Below, piece by piece: positions 16,029-24,718 of a stretch of DNA of 52,108 nt. Numbering within the stretch: the first letter of the stretch is position 1; the number at the start of each line of letters is the position of its first letter. The notes under the pieces are model-generated. The model had not been told where the DNA came from. It saw nothing but the letters and a program-made list of their open reading frames with translations, and made no database searches. The DNA is from Bacteroidales bacterium (GTDB taxonomy: Bacteria > Bacteroidota > Bacteroidia > Bacteroidales > VadinHA17), in contig JAGGWN010000063.1 of assembly GCA_021157415.1 (NCBI GenBank), positions 1-52,108 on the forward strand, written 5' to 3'. The position numbers and the translations under genes are program-made.

Positions 16029-18740
16029 TTACTTTTTGGGTAGGGTAAAAGAAAAAACGGAACCTTCTCCCGGTTTTGATACCACATGGATATTCCCCCC
16101 CAGCAAGTTTACAAGTTCTTTGCTAATGGACAAACCCAGTCCGATTCCTTCGTGTGAACGTGTCAGCGAATCATCTCCCTGTTCAAAACGGTTAAAGATC
16201 CGGGATAAATCTTTTTTTGCCATACCCATTCCGTTATCTTTGACATAAAATTCCAATAGATTTTCACTTTTTTCCTTGTATCCGAAGTAAACAATCCCTT
16301 CTTCGGTGAATTCTAGAGCGTTGTTCAACAGATTTTGTAAGATTTCCCGCAAACGTTCCTTGTCACTTTTTAGTATATAAGAGGTGTCAAGTTGATTAAC
16401 AACTTTAATACGTAGTCCTTTTTTTAAGGTCAAGGGATTCTTTTCATATAATAAATGCAATTCTTTTAATAACGAATGTACATCAAACGGTTCTTTATGA
16501 ATGATAATCTCATTGGCTTCAATCTTGGATATATAGAGGATTTGATTGAGAATATGTAATAAATTCAGGCCTGAACTTTTAATGATCCGTACATAATTAT
16601 TTTTTTCGTCCTGTGAGATACCCGGTTCATTCAACAGTTCGGCAAATCCCATGATGGCATTTAACGGGGTTCTGATTTCATGTGACATATTGGCCAGAAA
16701 GGCCGTCTTTAAACGGTTACCTTCCTCGGCTTTCTCTTTTTCCTGGATAAGCTCGGCCTCATATTGCTTTCGTTGGGTGATGTCAAAGATATATCCGATA
16801 TTTTGAATCAAACGACCCTCTTCATCGAAAACCCCAAAAGCATTTAAAAGAACATGAATCTTTTTTCCGTCTTTGCGAAGCAGGGTTTCTTCATAATTAA
16901 CCACTTTCCCATCATGCCGGAGGATATTGAAAATTTTTTCTCTTTCTTCCGGAACCGGATAAAGATTCCGGGGATTTGACTTTAACGCTTCTTCCCTGGA
17001 ACCAAACCCCAGTATATCTATGAAAGCCTGGTTACAGTCCAGAAATCTTCCTTCAGGAGTGGAAATATAATCCCCGGTAAGATCATGATCGAAGAAATCC
17101 CTGTATTTTTTTTCACTGGCCAGTATTTTAACCTGGTTCTTTTTTAATTCATCATAGTTATTCCGTAATTCTTCTATCAAACTGGTCCTCTGAAGAACCA
17201 AACTCAAATGATTGGCGTAAGCAATAACATCGGGGACATTCCCTTCACTTAAATGGTCAGACATGATTATGAAAATAGCAAATGGATTTCCCTCCCGGTT
17301 TAAAAGAGGCGCTGCAATGCTGTGTCGTATTTTTAAATCCAGGATCAGATTTCGTGTAAGTTCCGGAGGGAGAGCCGGCATAATTTTCAGCAAATCCCCG
17401 GCTACATCACGGGAAAAAATGGTCTGTCCCTTGTAGAGAATCTTTTCATATTTATCTGATATTCCCCTGACAGGAATATGTAATGTTTCAAATTCTTTTT
17501 CTGACGTGGTTACAAACTGTGCCAGTATGTTTATGTCAAAACTAAAATAACGTGGAACAAGAAACTTTTTGGTTTTATCCAATAAAAATATAATCGAATG
17601 AATTTGATTTTTTAGCAGTTCGTTTCTGAAGATTGTGAAACTTTCTTCAATGCCGGTTGCTTTTCTCAAAGATTCAAAAACTTTGTTAAGGATTAGAATT
17701 ATTTCTTCCTTTTCTTTTCTCTTTGTCAGATCATTGAATATAAATATATATCGTTTATTTCCCGTTAGTTGATCAGAGAAAGGGGTTACGGTCAACTCGC
17801 AATCGAAAGATATCCCGTCTTTCCGGGTGTGTCTGATCTGGGTTTGGAAACTCTCTGTTTCGGTAATCACATTACGTATGTTGGTGATGTATGAATCGTC
17901 TGTTTGTCCGTCGGCATTCATCAGGTCGGAAACTTTACTGCCAACGGCTTCTTCCATATTCCAACCGGTCAGTTTTGTAAAGGCGGGATTGACCCAGTCA
18001 ATTATCATATTGTGGTTTGTGATGGCAATACCGTTGACCGATGATTGTATGGCGGTAAGCAGTAAAATATTCTGGTCTTCTGATTTTTTCAATAAAGTAA
18101 TATCATGCAGTATATACAATAAGGCAGATTTACCGAACCAATTTATTTTTGTTACAGTCACTTCAAGTAATAATGTGTCTTTTGCCGGGGATGTGAAAGA
18201 TATCTGGCGGGGGGAGCCGGCCGGTACCTTTAGCGGATCGGGCACTTTCCTTTTTCTTTCCGAAACTTCGCCCAATATCTTTTGGGTTACAGGATTGCTA
18301 AACAGGATCCATCCGTTTTTATCGGTTATGATAATTCCCGAGGGAATAGCATCCGTAATATTTTTATAACTGTCCAGACTGAGGTTAAATGTCTCCCATT
18401 TTTTTAGGAGCGGAGTAAAATCTTGAAAAAGAATAACTGCTCTTTTGTATATACCGGGGCGTTTTATCAGAGGTTCCCCTTCAATCAAAATTTCTTTTTG
18501 TTCTTTTCCCGCTGATAGGCATATTTTCTTTTTCACGTGTTGACCCGAAGAAAGTTTTTGAATGAAATCATTCAGATTACACTTCTTTAGTTCCGGAATG
18601 TCTGTGACCTTTTTATAGGTCCATTGTTCGGGCTTTTTAAAATAATGCTTCAGCACAGGATCAATATATTCAATCACCAGCTCTTCATTAACTTCAATGA
18701 TCCCGGTTCCTGTTGTGCGTTTTGTTATAAAATCTCTCAT
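16029..18740 (-). CDS. Multi-PAS/GAF sensor histidine kinase, cytoplasmic
   Basis: This 903-residue kinase has no convincing membrane segment, so it senses cytoplasmic signals. Sensor modules in order are a short PAS-like segment (about 10-70), PAS (about 125-215), PAS (about 225-345), a GAF-like region (about 355-520) and PAS (about 545-665). HisKA follows with the phosphorylated histidine in FLANMSHEIRTPLNAIMGF (about 690), then HATPase_c with NLLNNALEFTEEG, DNGMGMAKKD and GIGLGLSISKEL. It has no receiver domain, unlike hybrid kinases with this sensor layout; the separate receiver encoded 48 nt downstream could replace it. Ligand is unknown. Confidence 0.9.
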   Translation of the reverse strand: MRDFITKRTTGTGIIEVNEELVIEYIDPVLKHYFKKPEQWTYKKVTDIPELKKCNLNDFIQKLSSGQHVKKKICLSAGKEQKEILIEGEPLIKRPGIYKRAVILFQDFTPLLKKWETFNLSLDSYKNITDAIPSGIIITDKNGWILFSNPVTQKILGEVSERKRKVPDPLKVPAGSPRQISFTSPAKDTLLLEVTVTKINWFGKSALLYILHDITLLKKSEDQNILLLTAIQSSVNGIAITNHNMIIDWVNPAFTKLTGWNMEEAVGSKVSDLMNADGQTDDSYITNIRNVITETESFQTQIRHTRKDGISFDCELTVTPFSDQLTGNKRYIFIFNDLTKRKEKEEIILILNKVFESLRKATGIEESFTIFRNELLKNQIHSIIFLLDKTKKFLVPRYFSFDINILAQFVTTSEKEFETLHIPVRGISDKYEKILYKGQTIFSRDVAGDLLKIMPALPPELTRNLILDLKIRHSIAAPLLNREGNPFAIFIIMSDHLSEGNVPDVIAYANHLSLVLQRTSLIEELRNNYDELKKNQVKILASEKKYRDFFDHDLTGDYISTPEGRFLDCNQAFIDILGFGSREEALKSNPRNLYPVPEEREKIFNILRHDGKVVNYEETLLRKDGKKIHVLLNAFGVFDEEGRLIQNIGYIFDITQRKQYEAELIQEKEKAEEGNRLKTAFLANMSHEIRTPLNAIMGFAELLNEPGISQDEKNNYVRIIKSSGLNLLHILNQILYISKIEANEIIIHKEPFDVHSLLKELHLLYEKNPLTLKKGLRIKVVNQLDTSYILKSDKERLREILQNLLNNALEFTEEGIVYFGYKEKSENLLEFYVKDNGMGMAKKDLSRIFNRFEQGDDSLTRSHEGIGLGLSISKELVNLLGGNIHVVSKPGEGSVFSFTLPKK

Positions 18741-19293
18741 AAATATATCTGTGTCAGCTTATTCCTTGTATTAGAAAACGCGACAAATATCGTGCTAATA
18801 AAAATAAAATGGGAAAAATTAAGCCTTTTATCCGTTAAAATTAAAATATGTTAATATAGATATTACATACGTTTTTGCTTGTGTTTTGTTACCGGACAGC
18901 CAACATAAAAACGGCTTCTTTTGTAAATGCCCTTTTACGGATGATCTTATCACAGAATATTTGTAAGTTCGTTAATCACCTATAATTTTTCGAAAAATAA
19001 ATAATCTGGGGGAAAAAATAAAGAAAAAGAATAGAAATAATGATTTGAGATATGCAGTTGGTTATGTGTATGGTTTCTGATATACAAAAAAAATCAGATA
19101 ACAAACTTAATGACAAAATATTAGCCTCTTTTGCAAAGTGTATAATTATACGGTTTGTTTATGATATGTCATTCCCCCGTCTTTTTTCCGACCTGTTTTT
19201 AATCATAAAAAATATCGGAGGAAAATTTTTACATTTGCTTGGCTTGATAAAGCCAGAAAAGAATGGAAATAACATATTTAAATTTGTAATGAA
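18741..19293. other. AT-rich gap between the histidine kinase and gcvT
   Basis: This 553-nt divergent region has no recognisable gene or RNA. Two short perfect palindromes are present: ATTTTTCGAAAAAT at 18985-18998 and GTATAATTATAC at 19140-19151. The kinase promoter should lie on the left; a one-mismatch -7 box (GATATTTG, minus strand, near 18786) is the best candidate. A 19052-19297 reading frame of 81 codons touches gcvT by an ATGA overlap, but its composition is AT-driven and the gcvT promoter lies inside it. Confidence 0.45.
19230..19255 (+). promoter_or_regulatory. -7 box and leader hairpin of gcvT
   Basis: TACATTTG at 19230-19237 is a perfect Bacteroidetes -7 box; a TTTG -33 element at the right distance is missing. 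Directly after it, TGGCTT (19240-19245) and AAGCCA (19250-19255) form a small hairpin with a GATA loop near the 5' end of the predicted transcript, which would have a leader of about 50 nt. I see no glycine riboswitch. Confidence 0.4.
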
Positions 19294-20403
19294 ATGAAAA
19301 TAACACCTTTAGTAGAGATTCATCAACAATTGGGAGCAAAAATGGTTCCCTTTGCCGGTTTTCTGATGCCGGTCGAATACAGCGGCATTCAGGATGAGCA
19401 TATTACCGTCAGGACAAAACTGGGGGTATTTGATGTGTCCCATATGGGTGAGATATGGATTCGTGGACCGAAAGCTTTGGATTTTTTGCAGTGGGTTACC
19501 TCCAACGATGTCTCTGCCCTGTACGACGGGAAAGTGCAGTATTCGTGTTTTCCTAACGGGCAGGGAGGAATCGTGGATGACCTGCTGGTGTATCGCTTTG
19601 CCGAAGATGAATATTTGTTGGTGGTGAATGCTTCCAATATCGGGAAAGATTACAACTGGTTGGTGGAGCGTGGTAATGAAATGGGCCTGACAGCAGGAAA
19701 AGAAATAGAGAATGTCTCCGATGAGATGGCCCAACTGGCTATCCAGGGACCACTGGCCCTGAAAGCCATGCAAAAGCTGACGAAGGAACCGGTGACGGAC
19801 ATGAAGTACTATACCTTTAAAAAAACAGAGTTTGCGGGCATCCCTGGAGCGATCTTTTCCACTACGGGATATACGGGGGCCGGTGGTTGTGAGGTGTATG
19901 TTCCTGCGGATAAGGCTGTTCGGCTCTGGGAAGCCGTGATGGATGCCGGGAAAGAATATGGGATCAAACCGGTAGGACTCGGAGCCAGGGATACACTGCG
20001 GCTCGAAATGGGATTTTGTCTGTACGGTAATGATATTACCGATAAAACCTCGCCCATTGAAGCAGGTCTGGGTTGGATTACCAAGTTTGTGGACGGCAAG
20101 AACTTTATTGACAGGGACTTGTTATGGAAACAAAAACAGGAAGGGGTGGAACGACGGCTGAAAGGATTTGTTTTGATAGACAGAGGCATCCCCAGACAGC
20201 ATTATCCGGTTTACAATGAAGCACATGAACAGATCGGCGAAGTCACTTCCGGGACCATGTCCCCTATGTTGAAGCAGGGCATAGGCATGGGATACCTGCA
20301 AAAGGGCTACTGGAAAGAAGGAACCCCTGTATGGATCGGCATACGAAACAAGTTTCTGCAGGCCCGGGTAGTGAAACCTCCGTTTTATAAACCGGAAGAC
20401 TGA
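19294..20403 (+). CDS. gcvT: Aminomethyltransferase, glycine cleavage system T protein
   Basis: This 369-residue enzyme transfers the aminomethyl carbon of glycine from the H protein to tetrahydrofolate, releasing ammonia. The length is standard. Characteristic pieces are VFDVSHMGEI (about residues 45-54), the folate-site region LLVVNASNIGKD with the conserved Asn, TTGYTGAGGCEVYV, GLGARDTLRLEMGFCLYGND and the C-terminal GEVTSGTMSPMLKQGIGMGY. The other system genes (gcvP, gcvH, lpd) are not in the window. It is followed after 9 nt by comB and then by serC-serA, so serine and one-carbon functions are grouped. Confidence 0.96.
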   Translation: MKITPLVEIHQQLGAKMVPFAGFLMPVEYSGIQDEHITVRTKLGVFDVSHMGEIWIRGPKALDFLQWVTSNDVSALYDGKVQYSCFPNGQGGIVDDLLVYRFAEDEYLLVVNASNIGKDYNWLVERGNEMGLTAGKEIENVSDEMAQLAIQGPLALKAMQKLTKEPVTDMKYYTFKKTEFAGIPGAIFSTTGYTGAGGCEVYVPADKAVRLWEAVMDAGKEYGIKPVGLGARDTLRLEMGFCLYGNDITDKTSPIEAGLGWITKFVDGKNFIDRDLLWKQKQEGVERRLKGFVLIDRGIPRQHYPVYNEAHEQIGEVTSGTMSPMLKQGIGMGYLQKGYWKEGTPVWIGIRNKFLQARVVKPPFYKPED

Positions 20404-20412
20404 TCCTGTTTT

Positions 20413-21144
20413 ATGGAAGAAAGAAGGCAAAAAATAGAGGTTTGTTTTTCTCCGTTGTTGTACCCATTGTATGAAAACCCCGACGCTATTGTGGTGGTGG
20501 TGGATATTCTTCGGGCTACTTCTTCCATTATCACGGCTTTTCACAACGGTGTGGAAAAACTGATTCCCGTACGGACCATTGAAGAGGCCCGTACCTATAA
20601 AAATAAGGGCTATCTCATTGCTGCAGAAAGAGACGGCAGGATCCTGGATTTTGCCGACTTTGGAAATTCTCCCGATAACTTCACGCCGGACAAAATCAGC
20701 GGAAAAACGGTTGTGTACAGCACAACCAACGGGACACAGGCCATTCGTATGGCCGGAAAACATCATCAGGTACTCGTGGGGGGATTTCTGAATATTTCTG
20801 CTATCACCGAATACCTGATCTCCGGGAGAAGAAATGTGCTGATACTGTGTGCCGCCTGGAAGAATAAATTCAGTCTGGAAGATTCTGTTTTTGCCGGTGC
20901 CTTAACGGATAAGTTGCTGAAAACGGGAAAATTCCATACTATTTGCGACTCTGCCATAGCAGCCCGTGACCTGTGGCTACTGGCCAAACCGGACCTGATT
21001 TCCTATATTGGCAAAGCCGCCAACCGACACCGTCTGAAAAAACTGGGACTGGACAATGTTATAGAGTATTGTCATACACAGGATGTTACGGATATCATCC
21101 CCGTGCTGGACAAAGACCTGCTTGTGCCGTTGAAAAAAATGTGA
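20413..21144 (+). CDS. comB: ComB-family 2-phosphosulfolactate phosphatase
   Basis: This 243-residue protein belongs to the ComB family, whose known member removes phosphate from 2-phosphosulfolactate in archaeal coenzyme M synthesis. Family features are VVVVDILRATSSI (about residues 26-38), where the acidic residue binds Mg, then RDGRILDFADFGNSP, VVYSTTNGTQA and CAAWKNKFSLEDSVFAG. Coenzyme M is not expected in this group, so the natural substrate may be sulfolactate-like or another phosphate ester. It starts 9 nt after gcvT, so the two are likely cotranscribed. A weak AT-rich hairpin overlaps its stop (21144-21159). Confidence 0.85.
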   Translation: MEERRQKIEVCFSPLLYPLYENPDAIVVVVDILRATSSIITAFHNGVEKLIPVRTIEEARTYKNKGYLIAAERDGRILDFADFGNSPDNFTPDKISGKTVVYSTTNGTQAIRMAGKHHQVLVGGFLNISAITEYLISGRRNVLILCAAWKNKFSLEDSVFAGALTDKLLKTGKFHTICDSAIAARDLWLLAKPDLISYIGKAANRHRLKKLGLDNVIEYCHTQDVTDIIPVLDKDLLVPLKKM

Positions 21145-21244
21145 AATTGTTAGCAATTTATTTGTCAATTATCATGGTTTATTTCTCTTTTTAATGCAAT
21201 TTTGCAGTATAGGATCATGGTTATCAATCTAAAGTTATCTGAAA

Positions 21245-22315
21245 ATGAAAAAGCACAACTTTTATGCAGGACCGGCGATTTTGCCCGAGTTTACAATAAA
21301 CAATGTTATAGAGGCTGTCCGTGATTTTGCCGGCACAGGATTATCCATTATGGAAATCTCCCACCGTAGCAAAGAGTTCACGGCAGTCATGGAGCAGGCA
21401 CAATCGCTGTTCAAGGAATTATTGGATATTCCGGAGGGTTATCATGTACTCTTTCTGGGAGGTGGGGCCAGCACCCAGTTTACCGTGGCACCCATGAACC
21501 TGATGCAGCGTAAATCCGCCTATCTGAACACAGGAGCCTGGGCCAGCAAAGCCATTAAGGAAGCAAAATTATATGGAGAAGTGAAGGTGGTCGCATCCTC
21601 CGAAGACAAAAATTTTTCCTATATCCCAAAGGGGTACAAAATCCCGGAAGATGCCGATTATTTTCATATCACAACCAACAACACCATTTACGGGACTGAG
21701 ATTAAAGAAGATATGGATTCTCCCGTACCTTTGGTGGCGGATATGTCCTCCGATATTTTGAGTCGTCCGGTGGACGTCTCCAAATACGTGCTTATATACG
21801 GTGGAGCTCAGAAAAATCTCGCTCCGGCAGGCGTGACGTTTGTCATTGTAAGGGAAGATGTCCTCGGCAAAGTGGACCGCAAGATCCCGACCATCTTTAA
21901 TTACCGTACACACATTGACAAAGGTTCGATGTTTAATACGCCTCCTGTCCTTTCGGTATATGCTGCCCTGCAGACCCTGATATGGATCAGGGATAATGGC
22001 GGTGTCGAAGGCATGCAGAAAAGAAATCATGAAAAATCCGCTTTACTGTACGAAGAAATTGACCGGAATAAGTTGTTCAAACCTACCATTCTTAATGAGG
22101 ACGACCGTTCGGTGATGAATGTATGCTGGGTGATGAATGAAGCATATGCCGAACTGGAAAAAACGTTCCTGGAATATGCCACCGAAAAAGGCATGATAGG
22201 AATCAAAGGCCATCGTTCTGTCGGAGGATTCAGGGCATCCCTGTACAATGCGTTGCCGCTTGAGAGTGTGAAGGCTTTGATCGGGGTGATGCAGGAATAT
22301 GAATCCAAAGCCTGA
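21245..22315 (+). CDS. serC: Phosphoserine aminotransferase
   Basis: This 356-residue PLP enzyme converts 3-phosphohydroxypyruvate and glutamate into phosphoserine. The start [15 protein letters not shown] is typical. The phosphate cup shows in [10 protein letters not shown] (about residues 69-78). The Schiff-base lysine is in [14 protein letters not shown] (about 193), followed by the catalytic-site tail [17 protein letters not shown] with its conserved arginines. It is complete and of usual length. serA follows after 40 nt and the interrupted DUF1015 gene after that, forming the usual Bacteroidetes serine cluster. No phosphoserine phosphatase (serB) is encoded in the window. Confidence 0.97.
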   Translation: MKKHNFYAGPAILPEFTINNVIEAVRDFAGTGLSIMEISHRSKEFTAVMEQAQSLFKELLDIPEGYHVLFLGGGASTQFTVAPMNLMQRKSAYLNTGAWASKAIKEAKLYGEVKVVASSEDKNFSYIPKGYKIPEDADYFHITTNNTIYGTEIKEDMDSPVPLVADMSSDILSRPVDVSKYVLIYGGAQKNLAPAGVTFVIVREDVLGKVDRKIPTIFNYRTHIDKGSMFNTPPVLSVYAALQTLIWIRDNGGVEGMQKRNHEKSALLYEEIDRNKLFKPTILNEDDRSVMNVCWVMNEAYAELEKTFLEYATEKGMIGIKGHRSVGGFRASLYNALPLESVKALIGVMQEYESKA

Positions 22316-22355
22316 AAATCTGTTCAGGAGCTATGAAAAATAAAAAAAAATAACC

Positions 22356-23276
22356 ATGAAAATTTTGATTGCAACGGTAAAACCATTTGCTCCCGTAGCG
22401 GTTGAGCAGATACGTGAAATATTTGATCGGGCCGGATACGAAACGGAGGTCTTGGAAAAATATGCTTCTCAGGATGATCTGATGAGTAAGGTGAAAGACG
22501 TGGATGGATTGATAGTCCGAAGTGATAAAATTGACCAACAGGTGCTTGAAGCTGCCGGACAGTTGAAGATTGTGGTCAGGGCCGGTGCCGGATATGACAA
22601 TATTGACCTGGAGGCAGCTACGGCGAAAGAGGTCGTGGTCATGAACACCCCCGGACAAAATTCGAATGCCGTCGCCGAACTGGCGATGGGAATGATGGTG
22701 TATATGGCCCGCAACCTGTTTAACGGAAAACCCGGAACCGAACTGAAGGGGAAAACCCTCGGGATTCATGCTTACGGTCATGTAGGCCGCGAAGTGGCCC
22801 GTATAGCCAGAGGCTTTGGAATGGATACGTTTGCTTATGATCCTTTTGTCAGTAAAACGGATATTATCAATGATGGCACCAAACCGGTGGACAGTGTGGA
22901 AGAGCTGTACGAGAATTCCCGTTACGTGTCCCTGCATATTCCGGCCAACGAAAAGACGGTACGTTCCATCAACTTTGACCTGATGCATCGTATGCCCCGG
23001 GGGGCTACCCTCGTCAATACGGCCCGGAAGGAAATCATTCATGAAGAAGACCTGTTGCGGATGTTCCGCGAAAGAGAAGATTTTCGTTATGTCTCCGACA
23101 TTGCTCCCTCCTGTGCCGAAACCCTTGCTGCCGAAGTCCCCGGACGCTTTTTCTTTACCCCGAAAAAAATGGGGGCCCAGACCGCCGAGGCCAATATCAA
23201 TGCCGGCGTTGCTGCCGCCCGCCAAATCGTTAAGTTCTTTGAAAAAGGAGATACGACGTTTCAGGTGAATAAATAA
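22356..23276 (+). CDS. serA: 3-phosphoglycerate dehydrogenase, short form with atypical active site
   Basis: This 306-residue protein belongs to the D-2-hydroxyacid dehydrogenases and by position performs the first step of serine synthesis. The NAD-binding glycine motif is GIHAYGHVG (about residues 136-144), and the conserved arginine is in NTARKEI (about 221). The usual histidine of the TPHxGAST motif is replaced by lysine (TPKKMGAQTAEA, about 267-278), and the usual E-P motif before it is also altered (SDIAPSCAETL). No ACT or ASB regulatory domain is present, so feedback by serine is not expected through it. The substitution looks lineage-typical rather than a defect. Function stands on context and fold. 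Confidence 0.88.
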   Translation: MKILIATVKPFAPVAVEQIREIFDRAGYETEVLEKYASQDDLMSKVKDVDGLIVRSDKIDQQVLEAAGQLKIVVRAGAGYDNIDLEAATAKEVVVMNTPGQNSNAVAELAMGMMVYMARNLFNGKPGTELKGKTLGIHAYGHVGREVARIARGFGMDTFAYDPFVSKTDIINDGTKPVDSVEELYENSRYVSLHIPANEKTVRSINFDLMHRMPRGATLVNTARKEIIHEEDLLRMFREREDFRYVSDIAPSCAETLAAEVPGRFFFTPKKMGAQTAEANINAGVAAARQIVKFFEKGDTTFQVNK

Positions 23277-23366
23277 AATATGGGAGTAGAGGGCAGGAAT
23301 TAAACAGGAATGCACGGGAACACAGTATGGCATCCGGATTGATAGAAACAGGTAGCAATGACTCTG

Positions 23367-23394
23367 TAATATATTTATTTAAATAAATATATTA
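23367..23394. repeat. Perfect 28-bp AT-only palindrome upstream of the DUF1015 gene
   Basis: The stretch 23367-23394 is entirely A/T and reads identically on both strands, with TTTAAA at its centre. It is followed by two near-copies of ATACATATTTAA to about 23418. It lies between serA and the interrupted DUF1015 gene. A 15-nt piece of the adjoining sequence (23400-23414) recurs exactly at 46561-46575. It may be a protein site, a replication-slippage product or part of a dispersed element. Confidence 0.6.
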
Positions 23395-23464
23395 ATACAT
23401 ATTTAAATACATATTTAAAAATGCAACCCTTAACTCCTAAACGTTCAACTCAGAAATTACAACC

Positions 23465-24718
23465 ATGGCAGTATTAAAACCATTCAAAGGGATTCGGCCC
23501 CCGGCAGAACTGGCTTTCCGGGTGGCTTCGAGGCCTTATGATGTATTGAATTCGGAAGAAGCAAGAAAAGAAGCGGAGGGGAATCCCTATTCCCTGCTTC
23601 ACATCATCAAGCCGGAAATAGATTTGGAACCGGGCATAGATGTGCACAGCGAATCGGTTTATAAGTAAGCGAAGGAAAACTACCGGAAGTTTCTGGAGAA
23701 TGGATGGCTCAGGCAGGATGAACGGGATTACCTTTATATATATGCTCAGACATGGAGGGGACGTACACAATATGGTCTGGTAGGTTGTGCTGCGGTGGAT
23801 GACTATCTGAACGGTGTGATCCTGAAACATGAACTGACGCGTCCTGACAAGGAGGATGACCGGATGAGGCATGTGATGGTCAACAATGCCAATATTGAAC
23901 CGGTATTTTTTACTTACAGGGCAGTACCTGAAATAGACAGTATGGTGGCGGCCTGGGTGAAGGAACACGATCCTGAATATGATTTTATGGCTGCTGATAA
24001 GGTAAGACATCAGTTCTGGGTGATTACGGACAGGGAAAGGTCTGAGCGACTGGTGGAGTTGTTTGAGGCCATCCCTCACACATACGTGGCTGACGGTCAT
24101 CACCGTACGGCAGCAGCAGCCCGGGTGGGGCTGGAGAAACGCAAAAACAATCCCAACCACCGGGGTGATGAAGAGTATAACTTTTTTCTGGCTGTTCATT
24201 TTCCACACGATCAGCTTACCATTATTGATTATAACCGGGTGGTGAAAGATTTGAACGGAATGACCCCGGCAGAACTCGTGGAAAAACTGAAAGCGGGCTT
24301 TGAGGTGGTGGGAAAAGGGGAAGAAATTTATAAACCCGCCAGGTTACATGAGTTTTCCATGTACCTGGACGGAAAATGGTATGCCCTCACTGCCAGATCC
24401 GGTACCTATGACGACCAGGATCCTATCGGCATGCTGGATGTGACGATCCTTTCCGAACAAGTGCTGAAACCATTGTTGGATATCGAGGATTTGCGCCGCT
24501 CCGAACGCATAGATTTTGTAGGAGGCATCCGGGGTCTTGGAGAGTTGAAGCGCAGGGTGGATTCCGGAGAGATGGCTGTGGCTTTTGCTTTGTATCCCGT
24601 ATCATTGGAACAATTGATGAAGATTGCCGATACGGGCAATATCATGCCGCCCAAAACGACATGGTTTGAACCCAAACTCCGCAGTGGACTTGTTATCCAT
24701 AGTCTTGATGAGTCATGA
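23465..24718 (+). pseudogene. DUF1015 family protein interrupted by one in-frame TAA
   Basis: The frame from ATG 23465 to TGA 24718 would encode 417 residues typical of DUF1015 (COG4198), but codon 68 (23666-23668) is TAA. On both sides the protein is well preserved: before it MAVLKPFKGIRP and ESVYK, after it AKENYRKFLENGW, YAQTWRGRTQYGLV, KHELTRPDKEDDRM and DGHHRTAAA. There is no frameshift. The stop probably replaced a lysine or glutamine codon. Either the gene was recently inactivated, the base is an assembly error, or it is read through. A GTG at 23795 could restart a shorter product. It overlaps yggS by 4 nt (ATGA). The molecular function of the family is unknown; its place with serC-serA suggests serine metabolism. 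Confidence 0.85.

Noticed and set aside
19052-19297. 81-codon reading frame that overlaps the gcvT start by ATGA
   Set aside because: The composition follows the AT-rich background, no recognisable protein features are present, and a perfect -7 box for gcvT lies inside it.
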